Assembly: GCF_030227115.1 (NCBI RefSeq)
Contig: NZ_JASSUA010000003.1
Span: forward strand, 372,001 to 436,000
Source of the DNA: Marinobacter sp. SS13-12
GTDB taxonomy: Bacteria; Pseudomonadota; Gammaproteobacteria; Pseudomonadales; Oleiphilaceae
DNA: 64,000 nt
Reading direction: 5' to 3'
The notes below the pieces were generated by a model. The model saw only the letters and a list, made by a program, of their open reading frames with translations, did no database searches and had not been told where the DNA came from. The position numbers and the translations under genes are program-made. This document shows positions 18,068-26,210 of this stretch, in pieces; within the stretch, counting starts at the first letter, position 1, and every line of letters begins with the position of its first letter.

Positions 18068-19665
18068 TCAACCAGGGTTTTGGGGTTTAACAGGCCGGCC
18101 GGATCAAAGGTTTGGCACAGTGAGCCAATGGCCAGCATACCCAGCTCGCCTTTCTCCACCGGCAGGAAAGGGGCGTGGTCCTTGCCGACACCATGTTGAT
18201 GGCTGATGGTGCCGCGGTTGTTGACGATAACAGCGGACGTACTGTCTTTCAGGGTCTTCCACCGGGCCAGGGTTTCGTCGTAGCTGTCGGCAACCCGGAA
18301 CACATAGGTGGTGTAGATGCTGCAGCCCTGGGTATAGAAATGCGAAAGATGAGTGAAGACATGAACCGACTCTTTCCTTTCATTCAACCGGTTACGAAGG
18401 TTTTCTTCAATCCGGTTCAGGAGGTTGTCCACGTTATCCCAGTCGGTCGCGGTTTCCAGGGTGTCGACGGCGTAGCCGAGCTGCCAGAGGGCTTCTCGCA
18501 GATAGGGCATGGTGAAGCGTTTAGCGGCCCATTTATCGCCCAGTTTCTTGCCGGTGTAGATGCCATCGTATTCACTGCAGATTGCCCGGGTTTCTTTCAG
18601 GGCATTGTTACACTGGCGCTTGCTGCCGGTTATGCCGAAGGTCATCATGCATTTGCCGTTTTTAGACCCCCGCAGGGACAGATAGGACTCGAGCATGCCA
18701 ATCAGCGCGGGATGGCCGGCCAGGGCAAGCTGGGTCTCGGTTTCGGTGGCATTGCTCAGGCGCAGCATGGATAGCTGAGTGCGGTTCTGAACCAGCTGGC
18801 GGCACGCGGTTCGGGCCTTGTCCCAGTTGGGGAAAAACACCACGTGGAAGCTTTCATGGGCGGGCAGGGGCGTGACCCGTACCTTCACTTCGGTGATCAG
18901 GCCAATGCGGCCTTCAGAGCCGAGAATCATTTCACGGATATCCGGGCCGGCACTGGACGCGGGAATGGTTGGAATATCCAGCGTGCCCTTCAAGGTCTCG
19001 ATGCGGCCACCGGCGAATAACTGCTCGATGCGGCCATAGCGTAGCGACTGCTGACCACTGGAACGGCTGGCCACCCAGCCACCAATGGTGGAGAGCTCGA
19101 ACGACTGGGGAAAGTGCCCGAGTGTGTATCCCAGTGCCCGCAACTGGGATTCCACCAGCGGGCCCGGCGTGCCGGCACCGAAGGTGGCAATCTGGCTTTG
19201 CCTGTCGAGGTCGATAAGCCGGTTCATGCGACCCATATCCACCGTCAGCACCGGGCTCTCACTATCAACGGGATTGATATGACCGGCAACACTGGTTCCG
19301 CCACCGTAAGGTATGACTGAAATACCATGCTCTTCGGCATAGCGCAGCAAGCTTTTCACGTCCTGAGACGATTCCGGGTAGGCCACACCATCCGGAAACA
19401 CGCCGAAATCGCCACTGCGCATGGCAAGCCAGTCAGCCAGGCTCTGGCCGCGAGCGTGGCGCACCCGGTCTTCTGCGCTTGTGGCCACGTCGGAGTGCTG
19501 TGGCAAACGGCTGGCGGGCACCTGTGCACAGGCAGCTTCAAGGGACGTGTCGCTGAGCGGGGTGGCCGTGCCGATGCGCTCCTGAAGGAACTGGCGTCCC
19601 CCGTCGGGTAGTTCAAGGTTGAACTGGTCGTCGCCCCAGCCATTCCAACGTCGCATATTGGCCAT
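18064..19665 (-). CDS. FAD-binding oxidase, alkyl-DHAP synthase (AGPS)-like
   Basis: A 533-residue protein of the PCMH/vanillyl-alcohol-oxidase flavoprotein fold. The FAD domain has VIPYGGGTSVAGH, GHFPQSFELSTIGGWVASRSSGQQS and ILGSEGRIGLITE, closely following alkylglycerone-phosphate synthase (ether-lipid) sequences. Near the C-terminus the AGPS tri-His loop appears as ISHQHGVGKDH, so the middle His is Gln. AGPS swaps the acyl chain of acyl-DHAP for a fatty alcohol; a related dehydrogenase activity is also possible. No peroxisomal signal or membrane segment exists. Start at 19665 is followed by two in-frame ATGs within four codons, so the exact residue is uncertain. First gene of the coupled operon. 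Confidence 0.8.
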   Translation of the reverse strand: MANMRRWNGWGDDQFNLELPDGGRQFLQERIGTATPLSDTSLEAACAQVPASRLPQHSDVATSAEDRVRHARGQSLADWLAMRSGDFGVFPDGVAYPESSQDVKSLLRYAEEHGISVIPYGGGTSVAGHINPVDSESPVLTVDMGRMNRLIDLDRQSQIATFGAGTPGPLVESQLRALGYTLGHFPQSFELSTIGGWVASRSSGQQSLRYGRIEQLFAGGRIETLKGTLDIPTIPASSAGPDIREMILGSEGRIGLITEVKVRVTPLPAHESFHVVFFPNWDKARTACRQLVQNRTQLSMLRLSNATETETQLALAGHPALIGMLESYLSLRGSKNGKCMMTFGITGSKRQCNNALKETRAICSEYDGIYTGKKLGDKWAAKRFTMPYLREALWQLGYAVDTLETATDWDNVDNLLNRIEENLRNRLNERKESVHVFTHLSHFYTQGCSIYTTYVFRVADSYDETLARWKTLKDSTSAVIVNNRGTISHQHGVGKDHAPFLPVEKGELGMLAIGSLCQTFDPAGLLNPKTLVE

Positions 19666-19754
19666 CCTTCAAGTGGTTTGAATATGCCCGGAATTGTACC
19701 GGCATTTGTTGCGGCGGCTATGTCACCTGGCGACAAGTGTTGTGTCTTATGGCG

Positions 19755-20426
19755 TCACCGGAGGCTGTCTATGAGCCGGCTGTTGAGGTCCTTCCAGTGA
19801 GAGAGCCCCTCGGCATTGCCGATACGCTGACTGCTATCTCCAGAACGATTGAGCCAGAGACCATCGCCATTGAAACTGTATACCGGTTCAAGATCAGTGC
19901 GTTGGGATGCAGGTTTAATGTCGTTGATGAGGTTGTCGAGTATCAGCGGGTCCGCATCCGGCTCCGGGTACCAGGCGAGCACCATGTGCGCCTGATTGAG
20001 CTCCAGGGCCTTGACGTAAACGATGCGCAGCTGTTCATCCGGTACACCCATGGACTTCAGTGTCAGGTACTTGGCGATGGAGAAATCCTCACAGTCACCA
20101 CCGTTGGTGGTCAGCAGTTCAACCGGAGTGGCCCAGTAGTCTTCCTCGCCCCAGTGCTCGATATCGCTCACGAAGCGGGCGCGATTGAAAAAGGAATTGA
20201 CCAGCCTGAGCTGCCGGTCGACAGGCGCGTTTGCAGCCATGTTGTGGAGGTTCTGCCAGGTTTCCAGGCGGCCGTGGGCCGCATCGCCAAACTCGGACCG
20301 CACGTAGTCCATCAAGCGTTCACCGAGCTCAAGTGCCGCCACCGTCAGTGTGGTCACCATCAGCAAGATGGGAAGCAAAGAAAGCAGGGAGCAACGGCTT
20401 CGGGGAATAAGTGCGGCCGTCTCCAT
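19755..20426 (-). CDS. LapG-like transglutaminase-type cysteine peptidase
   Basis: A 223-residue periplasmic protein with an N-terminal hydrophobic segment (about residues 14-31). The bacterial transglutaminase-like cysteine proteinase motifs are intact: GGDCEDFSIAKY with Cys112 between the acidic residues that bind calcium in LapG, His147 in NQAHMVLAW and Asp164 in LILDN. LapG cleaves the N-terminal region of giant RTX-type adhesins when the cyclic-di-GMP sensor LapD releases it. No LapD or LapA gene is nearby. Instead the gene follows gspC by 8 bases on the same strand and so is co-transcribed with a type II secretion component. Confidence 0.85.
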   Translation of the reverse strand: METAALIPRSRCSLLSLLPILLMVTTLTVAALELGERLMDYVRSEFGDAAHGRLETWQNLHNMAANAPVDRQLRLVNSFFNRARFVSDIEHWGEEDYWATPVELLTTNGGDCEDFSIAKYLTLKSMGVPDEQLRIVYVKALELNQAHMVLAWYPEPDADPLILDNLINDIKPASQRTDLEPVYSFNGDGLWLNRSGDSSQRIGNAEGLSHWKDLNSRLIDSLR

Positions 20427-20434
20427 GGGTATCC

Positions 20435-21094
20435 TCAGTTGTTGCTTCTCAGACGTTCACGAAGCTGCTCCAGCCGCCGGCGAATTTCTTCCCGGCGTTG
20501 CTCACTGTCGCCACCGGCACCAGACGATGAAGACTGGCTTGTATCGGCAGACCGGGCCTGTGTCTGTGATTCGTCCACATCGCTGGTTGTTTGGCTGGAT
20601 GCCAGGGAGAGGCCCGAGCGATCTTCATCCTCCGGAAAATAGAGGTTTTCCAGCTTGCCTCCCCTTTCAATAATGACACGGTTGGCGCGCACGGAACGAA
20701 GCGTGGCATTGCCGGGCAGCTCATCGCCTACAAGGTAGGCTTCGGTTGTGCTCTTGTCATCTTCGATCAGCGCGCTGCCGGGAAAATCACCGGATGCCGC
20801 GAGTACACCCCTGAGGAACAGCCGCAGATTGGTTTCCGGCAGGTTTTCGGTGTCCGCTTCGGCCTGGCTCTCTGTCTCGCCGGCTTTGCCAAACAGGTCA
20901 AGTGAGGCCAGATTGATGTCCGGTTCCTGCGGCATAGCGGATGTTGCCTTTGCATTTGTTGCAGGGTCCGTGGCTGCGGTTGTATCAGTTTCGGTCTGCC
21001 AGAAACGATATCCCTGCCAGGCTGTCACAGTCACCATGGTAATGCCTGCGACGGTGGCGAGTATCAGTGGTAACCTCGAGCTGGTTAAAAGCAT
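20435..21094 (-). CDS. gspC: type II secretion protein GspC, coiled-coil variant
   Basis: A 219-residue inner-membrane protein with one N-terminal membrane helix (about residues 7-25). The periplasmic region holds the LFGKAG motif and the homology region: LFLRGVLAASGDFPGSALIED, EAYLVGDELPGNATLRSVRANRVIIERGG-LE-LYFP. This domain contacts the outer-membrane secretin GspD. The C-terminus has no PDZ domain; it ends in a Ser/Gly/Gln-rich linker and an Arg/Glu-rich coiled coil (about 197-219), as in the XcpP type. It is transcribed away from gspE-M and is followed by a LapG-like gene. Confidence 0.85.
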   Translation of the reverse strand: MLLTSSRLPLILATVAGITMVTVTAWQGYRFWQTETDTTAATDPATNAKATSAMPQEPDINLASLDLFGKAGETESQAEADTENLPETNLRLFLRGVLAASGDFPGSALIEDDKSTTEAYLVGDELPGNATLRSVRANRVIIERGGKLENLYFPEDEDRSGLSLASSQTTSDVDESQTQARSADTSQSSSSGAGGDSEQRREEIRRRLEQLRERLRSNN

Positions 21095-21288
21095 GGATTG
21101 TCCCGAAAAGCGCTGATGAGAGCCGGCAAAAGGCTCACAGGTTATCAGACTGCAAAGTTTTATTGGCAGTATAGTGTATAGAGTTATTCAGCGGTTCCAT
21201 ATCCTATGGTAGCCTTTCTGAATTAATTGAATAAAAAGGGATTCTGGAACTCTCGTCTTCCGGCCCCGGCAACAAAGCGAGGACGATC
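21095..21288. promoter_or_regulatory. divergent gspC / gspE promoter region
   Basis: This AT-rich stretch of 194 bases separates gspC (minus) and gspE (plus). A TTGGCA at 21163-21168 with TATTCA at 21185-21190 (16-base spacing) is a weak sigma-70 candidate for gspE. No clear minus-strand promoter was seen. Both halves of the secretion locus could be controlled from here. Confidence 0.35.
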
Positions 21289-22797
21289 TTGGACACAGAT
21301 ACAGAACTTCAGCCGCAGGATGCTCCGCTGGGCCGTCTTCCTTTCACGTTTGCCAAGCGCAATGGCGTGATTCTGACCCGTGATGACCATGGCGAACCGG
21401 TGATCCTGGTGCGCCCCGGCGCTGGCCATTCAGCGCTTGCAGAAGCCAATCGCATCAGTGGTGGCCGGGCCAGGTTTTCCACCATTGAGCCGGCAAGGTT
21501 TGATGCCGCCCTGAACGCGGCCTACCAGAACGATTCCGCCGAAGCCATGCAAATGGTTGAAGGCATCGGCGACGATATGGACCTGGCCTCCCTGGCTGAC
21601 TCGGTACCGGAAACCGAAGACCTGCTGGAGCAGGAAGACGACGCCCCCATTATCCGGCTGATCAACGCCATCCTGACGGAGGCGGTCAAGTCCAGTGCCT
21701 CGGATGTGCATATTGAAACCTATGAAACCCGCCTGGTGGTGCGTTTCCGGGTCGACGGTGTGCTGCGGGAAGTGGTGCAGCCCAAGCGGGCCCTGGCCCC
21801 GTTGCTGGTGTCCCGTATCAAGGTTATGGCGAAACTGGATATTGCCGAGAAGCGCGTGCCCCAGGACGGTCGTATTGCCCTTCGTGTCGCCGGTCGGGAA
21901 GTGGATATCCGGGTCTCCACCATGCCGTCTTCCAGCGGCGAACGGGTGGTATTGCGCCTGCTCGACAAGCAGGCCGGCGCCATACGCCTGGAATCCCTGG
22001 GCATGGCGGGCAACGATCTGAAGGTGCTGCGCAAGCTGATCTACCGTCCTTACGGCATCCTGCTGGTCACCGGTCCCACCGGCTCCGGTAAGTCCACAAC
22101 ACTTTACGCATCACTGCAGGAGATCAACGACCGCAGCCGTAACATCCTGACCGTTGAGGACCCCATCGAGTACAACCTTCCGGGTATCGGGCAGACCCAG
22201 GTCAATACCAAGGTGGATATGACCTTCGCCCGGGGCTTGAGGGCGATTCTGCGCCAGGATCCGGACGTGGTGATGATTGGTGAGATCCGGGACCTTGAAA
22301 CCGCCGAAATTGCAGTTCAGGCCAGCCTGACCGGCCATCTGGTATTGTCGACCCTGCACACCAACACCGCCGTGGGTGCCATCACCCGTCTCATGGATAT
22401 GGGTATCGAGCCATTCCTGATTTCTTCCAGTCTGGTGGGTATCGTTGCCCAGCGTCTGGTGCGGGTGCTCTGCAAGGACTGCCGGGAGCCCTACGAACCC
22501 AGTGAAGAGCACTGTGAGTTTTTGCAGCAGGATCCGGCCCGACCGCCCACCATCTACCGCTCCAAAGGCTGCGAGCACTGCAACCAGTTGGGCTACCGCG
22601 GTCGTATAGGTATTTATGAGGTGGTTGAGGTGAACGAAAACATCAGCACCCTGATCCACAAGCGGGCAGGGGAGCTGGACCTGGAGCACGAGGCCCGGCT
22701 CCACGGCCCGAGTATCCACGCCGATGGCGTTCAGAAAATCCTGGATGGGGTGACCACGGTCGAAGAGGTCCTTCGTGTGACCCACCGGAGCAAGTAG
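21289..22797 (+). CDS. gspE: type II secretion ATPase GspE
   Basis: A 502-residue cytoplasmic ATPase that drives pseudopilus assembly. N-terminal N1E/N2E-like region (1-120), then the ATPase domain: Walker A GPTGSGKST (262-270), Asp box and Walker B with DPDVVMIGEIRD, His box TGHLVLSTLHTN, and the GspE-specific tetracysteine zinc motif CKDC...CEHC (about residues 395-435). TTG start at 21289 preceded by AGGA; no better in-frame ATG exists before the conserved N-terminal domain. First gene of gspE-F-G-H-I-J-K-L-M; gspF follows after 4 bases. Confidence 0.93.
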   Translation: MDTDTELQPQDAPLGRLPFTFAKRNGVILTRDDHGEPVILVRPGAGHSALAEANRISGGRARFSTIEPARFDAALNAAYQNDSAEAMQMVEGIGDDMDLASLADSVPETEDLLEQEDDAPIIRLINAILTEAVKSSASDVHIETYETRLVVRFRVDGVLREVVQPKRALAPLLVSRIKVMAKLDIAEKRVPQDGRIALRVAGREVDIRVSTMPSSSGERVVLRLLDKQAGAIRLESLGMAGNDLKVLRKLIYRPYGILLVTGPTGSGKSTTLYASLQEINDRSRNILTVEDPIEYNLPGIGQTQVNTKVDMTFARGLRAILRQDPDVVMIGEIRDLETAEIAVQASLTGHLVLSTLHTNTAVGAITRLMDMGIEPFLISSSLVGIVAQRLVRVLCKDCREPYEPSEEHCEFLQQDPARPPTIYRSKGCEHCNQLGYRGRIGIYEVVEVNENISTLIHKRAGELDLEHEARLHGPSIHADGVQKILDGVTTVEEVLRVTHRSK

Positions 22798-22801
22798 ATT
22801 C

Positions 22802-24013
22802 ATGCCAGCGTTCGAATACAAAGCTCTTGATAGCCGTGGCAAACAGAAACAGGGTGTCGTTGAGGCGGATGCACCTCGGGCGGTACGCCAGCAACTGCGC
22901 GAAAGGGGGCTGACACCGCTGGCGGTTGAGCCGGCCACCGAAAAGCAGACCCGCAGCAACCCACTGAGCAGCCGGGGCGGCCTGGCAACGGCCGATCTTG
23001 CACTTGTCACCCGGCAGCTGGCAACACTGATACAGTCGGGTATTCCCATTGAGCAGGCTTTGTCGGCGGCGTCCCAGCAGTCATCCAGCCCGCGGATTCG
23101 CAGCATGTTGATCGCCATCCGCGCGAAAGTCATGGAAGGGTACAGCCTGGCCGACAGTCTGGGGGAGTTTCCACGGGCCTTCCCGCGGCTGTATCGCTCC
23201 ACAGTGGCTGCCGGTGAGCACGCAGGGCACCTTGACCTGGTTCTTAATCGCCTTGCGGACTACACCGAGGCCCGTCAGGAGTCACGGCAGAAGATCCAGC
23301 TTGCCGCGATCTACCCGATGATTCTCAGTGTTGTTGCCATCTCCATTGTGGTTTTCCTGCTGACCTACGTGGTGCCGGACATCATTGAAGTGTTTGTGAA
23401 GCAGGGGCAGGAATTGCCGGCACTGACGTCGGCCATGCTGGCGGTGTCGGATTTTTTGGGAGATTTCGGTGTCTATCTCCTGATACTGATTATCGCCGCG
23501 ATCGCCGCATTCCGGTGGTCCTTGCGCAAGCCGGCGTTCCGGATGAGGTTTCATAAAAGTCTGCTGAATATGCCATTACTGGCAGGCATGGTTCGTGGCG
23601 TCAATACCGCCCGTTATGCCAGTACTCTCAGTATTCTGACCACCAGCGGTGTTCCCCTGGTGGATGCGATGCGAATTGCAGGCGAGGTATTATCCAATGA
23701 TTACCTGCGCCAGGAACTGAGGGACGCGGCCAGGAAGGTGAGCGAAGGCGGTTCCCTGCATCGGTCACTGGATCAGACTGGCTATTTCCCGCCGATGATG
23801 CTGCACATGATTGCCAGCGGGGAGGCCAGTGGCGAACTGGACAGCATGCTGGAGCGGACAGCCACCATGCAGGAGAAGACCCTGCAATCAAAGATCGCGG
23901 CCATCGTGGGCCTGTTCGAGCCCATGATGTTGCTGTTAATGGGCGTGGTGGTCCTCATTATTGTGCTGGCCATCATGCTCCCGATTCTCAACATGAGTAA
24001 TCTGGTTGGCTAG
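22802..24013 (+). CDS. gspF: type II secretion inner-membrane platform GspF
   Basis: A 403-residue polytopic protein with two repeated cytoplasmic T2SSF helical domains (about 70-195 and 275-390) and three membrane helices. The start MPAFEYKALDSRGKQKQGVVEAD is diagnostic of GspF. Each domain carries the conserved pattern TRQLATLIQSGIPIEQAL / ARYASTLSILTTSGVPLVDAM. It anchors GspE and the L/M subunits and passes conformational work to pseudopilins. Confidence 0.93.
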   Translation: MPAFEYKALDSRGKQKQGVVEADAPRAVRQQLRERGLTPLAVEPATEKQTRSNPLSSRGGLATADLALVTRQLATLIQSGIPIEQALSAASQQSSSPRIRSMLIAIRAKVMEGYSLADSLGEFPRAFPRLYRSTVAAGEHAGHLDLVLNRLADYTEARQESRQKIQLAAIYPMILSVVAISIVVFLLTYVVPDIIEVFVKQGQELPALTSAMLAVSDFLGDFGVYLLILIIAAIAAFRWSLRKPAFRMRFHKSLLNMPLLAGMVRGVNTARYASTLSILTTSGVPLVDAMRIAGEVLSNDYLRQELRDAARKVSEGGSLHRSLDQTGYFPPMMLHMIASGEASGELDSMLERTATMQEKTLQSKIAAIVGLFEPMMLLLMGVVVLIIVLAIMLPILNMSNLVG

Positions 24014-24068
24014 CCCGTAGTCCAGGTGTTGCCTGCCGACCCATTTTCAAACCCAGAGACATGGAACA

Positions 24069-24521
24069 ATGAAGAGCAAGACAATGAAATACCAGACTGC
24101 ACAACGGGGTTTTACCCTCATCGAAATCATGGTGGTAATGGTCATCCTGGGCCTGCTGGTAGCGATCGTGGCGCCGAACATCATGGGGCGAAGCGACCAG
24201 GCCAGGGTTACGGTCGCCGAAACACAAATGAGCAATATTGCCAACGCCCTTGACCTCTACCGCCTCGACAACAGCAATTATCCCTCCACACAGCAGGGGC
24301 TTGAAGCACTGGTGTCCAAGCCCAGCGGTAACCCCGAACCGCGGAACTGGAACCCCGAGGGCTACCTGAACAGTGTTCCCGAAGACCCCTGGGGTAACGA
24401 ATATCAATACATCAGCCCCGGTACTGAAGGCCCTTACGACCTCTTTTCCTATGGTGCGGATGGCCGCGAAGGTGGCGAGGGCGATGACGCCGACATCAGT
24501 GTCTGGAACGTCAGGGACTGA
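24069..24521 (+). CDS. gspG: major pseudopilin GspG
   Basis: A 150-residue major pseudopilin. The leader is short and positively charged, with the prepilin-peptidase site RG/FTLIE; the helix FTLIEIMVVMVILGLLVAIVAP follows. C-terminal PWGNEYQY-SPG-GPYDLFSYGADG is the calcium-binding loop of GspG. GspD-independent assembly forms the pseudopilus that pushes substrates through the secretin. Two starts are possible (24069 or 24084); both leave the same mature protein. Prepilin peptidase (GspO/PilD) must come from elsewhere. Confidence 0.95.
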   Translation: MKSKTMKYQTAQRGFTLIEIMVVMVILGLLVAIVAPNIMGRSDQARVTVAETQMSNIANALDLYRLDNSNYPSTQQGLEALVSKPSGNPEPRNWNPEGYLNSVPEDPWGNEYQYISPGTEGPYDLFSYGADGREGGEGDDADISVWNVRD

Positions 24522-24523
24522 TT

Positions 24524-25057
24524 GTGCGATCCGGGGCGCGACACTCAGGCTTTACGCTGATCGAAATACTCGTTGTCCTGGTCGTGATAGGTTTGCTGGC
24601 GTCCCTGGCGGTTATGACCATGGGCGGCAGCTCCCGGGATCGGGAAATGGAGAATGAAATACGGGAGTTGTATCTTCTGATGCAGACCGCCTCTGAGCAG
24701 GCAGTGCTCAACAATACCGAGCTGGGCCTGGTTCTGGACGAAGAAGGCTATCGCTTTGTCGCCTGGGAAGACCTGAGCGGAGAGTGGAAAGTCTCGGGGG
24801 AGCCAATGTTCCGGCTGCGTGGGTTTCCGGAGTGGATAACGGTCACCGAGTTTATCGAGAACGACACCCCCAGACTGGCCTCCGAAGAAGACCGCCTGCG
24901 GCCGGACGTTGTGTTTTTCTCCAGTGGTGAGACGACGCCGTTTGAACTGGAATTCACCCTCGGCAGGGACGATTCCAGGATGCATACCATCGCTTCGGAT
25001 GGATTTTCCCCAATGGAGTGGCGTCACCCGGGTAGTGAAGGGAACAACGACGCATGA
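24524..25057 (+). CDS. gspH: minor pseudopilin GspH
   Basis: A 177-residue type II pseudopilin with a GTG start 2 bases after gspG. SG/FTLIEILVVLVVIGLLASLAV gives the cleavage site and membrane helix. The rest is a beta-rich GspH head; the ending DGFSPMEW resembles GspH C-termini. It is part of the pseudopilus tip region. Its stop overlaps the gspI start by 4 bases. Confidence 0.9.
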   Translation: MRSGARHSGFTLIEILVVLVVIGLLASLAVMTMGGSSRDREMENEIRELYLLMQTASEQAVLNNTELGLVLDEEGYRFVAWEDLSGEWKVSGEPMFRLRGFPEWITVTEFIENDTPRLASEEDRLRPDVVFFSSGETTPFELEFTLGRDDSRMHTIASDGFSPMEWRHPGSEGNNDA

Positions 25058-25428
25058 ACACCCAGCGCGGCTTTACACTGATCGAGGTTCTGGTTGCGCT
25101 GCTGGTGTTTGGCCTGATTGCAACGGCCGCTGCTGAAGTGGGCAGCCAGTATATTTCCAGCTACGAGCGCATACGGGACAAGACCCTGGCAGGCTGGGTT
25201 GCCGATAACCGCATCAATGAACTCCGGCTGCAGGAAAACCTGCCGGAGATCTCCGAAAACACTGACGACATGGACTATGGCCCCTTCCGCTGGCAGGTTA
25301 AAACCGCCGTGCTGGGCACTGAAGATCCGTCCATATTACGGGTAGAGGTCACCGTTGCACGCTTCCGCGGGAATGAATCCGATCCCCCGCCGGTACATAC
25401 CCTGTCTGCCTTTATTGGGGACAGCTGA
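25054..25428 (+). CDS. gspI: minor pseudopilin GspI
   Basis: A 124-residue pseudopilin with RG/FTLIEVLVALLVFGLIATAAAE, followed by the GspI pattern of a WVADNRINELRL segment after the helix. GspI forms the tip trimer with GspJ and GspK and starts pseudopilus assembly. Translationally coupled at both ends: ATGA overlap with gspH and a one-base stop/start overlap with gspJ. Confidence 0.92.
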   Translation: MNTQRGFTLIEVLVALLVFGLIATAAAEVGSQYISSYERIRDKTLAGWVADNRINELRLQENLPEISENTDDMDYGPFRWQVKTAVLGTEDPSILRVEVTVARFRGNESDPPPVHTLSAFIGDS

Positions 25429-26210
25429 TGTCTGTGTCGGCGCTTAAACAACTGCGGTCAGGGCAGCCCGTTGTCCGCAACGGCTTCACGCTGATGGAAA
25501 TGCTGATTGCGGTCACGATTACCGCGGTGATTGGCCTCGGGGTCTGGCAGGTACTGGGCAACGTGGTCATGTCCAGGGACCGGGTGAATGAAGTTGCTGA
25601 TCAGTTCGATTCCGTTCAGCGCACCATGCTGCTTCTCGAGCGGGATATCACACAGATCGTCAATCGGCCCGGCCGGGACATTTACGGCGACTACAATCCG
25701 GCACTGACCAGTCGTGAAGACGATTTTGCGCTGATGCTGACCCGCCAGGGGTGGCGCAATCCGCTTGGTACCCGCCGCAGCACGTTACAGCGGGTTGCCT
25801 GGGAATACACCGGTGATGAATTGCGCCGCCGCTACTGGGTTTCGATTGACCAGGGTCAGGAAGACAACAGCCAGGACCTGATGCTGCTGGCGGATGTGAC
25901 TGATTTTGCGGTTCGCTTCCTGGACGACCAGCGTAACTGGCGCGACAACTGGCCTGACGAGACCAGCATGGCAAACATGAATCCCGGCAGTCGCCCGGAT
26001 ATCCCGTTGCCGCTCGGTATTGAAATTACCCTGACGCATGAGCGCTTCGGGGAACTGGTGCGGACATTTACCCTGCCAGATTTCGACAACAGCCAGGCCC
26101 AGGGCATTATTAATGCGGCCAATGAATCGCAAGCTGATGAGGACGACACTGATACCCGGCAGCAGGATGATGATGCCGGGCAGGGCAACTCCGGGACAGG
26201 GGTGCAGTGA
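25428..26210 (+). CDS. gspJ: minor pseudopilin GspJ
   Basis: A 260-residue protein with NG/FTLMEMLIAVTITAVIGLGVWQ and the GspJ body: RTMLLLERDITQIVNRP, LQRVAWEY---LRRRYW. The C-terminal 30 residues are Asp/Gln/Gly-rich (DEDDTDTRQQDDDAGQGNSG) and look like a disordered acidic tail not typical of all family members. It is a component of the I-J-K tip. Confidence 0.92.
   Translation: MSVSALKQLRSGQPVVRNGFTLMEMLIAVTITAVIGLGVWQVLGNVVMSRDRVNEVADQFDSVQRTMLLLERDITQIVNRPGRDIYGDYNPALTSREDDFALMLTRQGWRNPLGTRRSTLQRVAWEYTGDELRRRYWVSIDQGQEDNSQDLMLLADVTDFAVRFLDDQRNWRDNWPDETSMANMNPGSRPDIPLPLGIEITLTHERFGELVRTFTLPDFDNSQAQGIINAANESQADEDDTDTRQQDDDAGQGNSGTGVQ

Noticed and set aside
22111..23202. Minus-strand open frame of 363 codons opposite gspE and gspF
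   Set aside because: Overlaps two strongly conserved secretion genes; no domain recognised.
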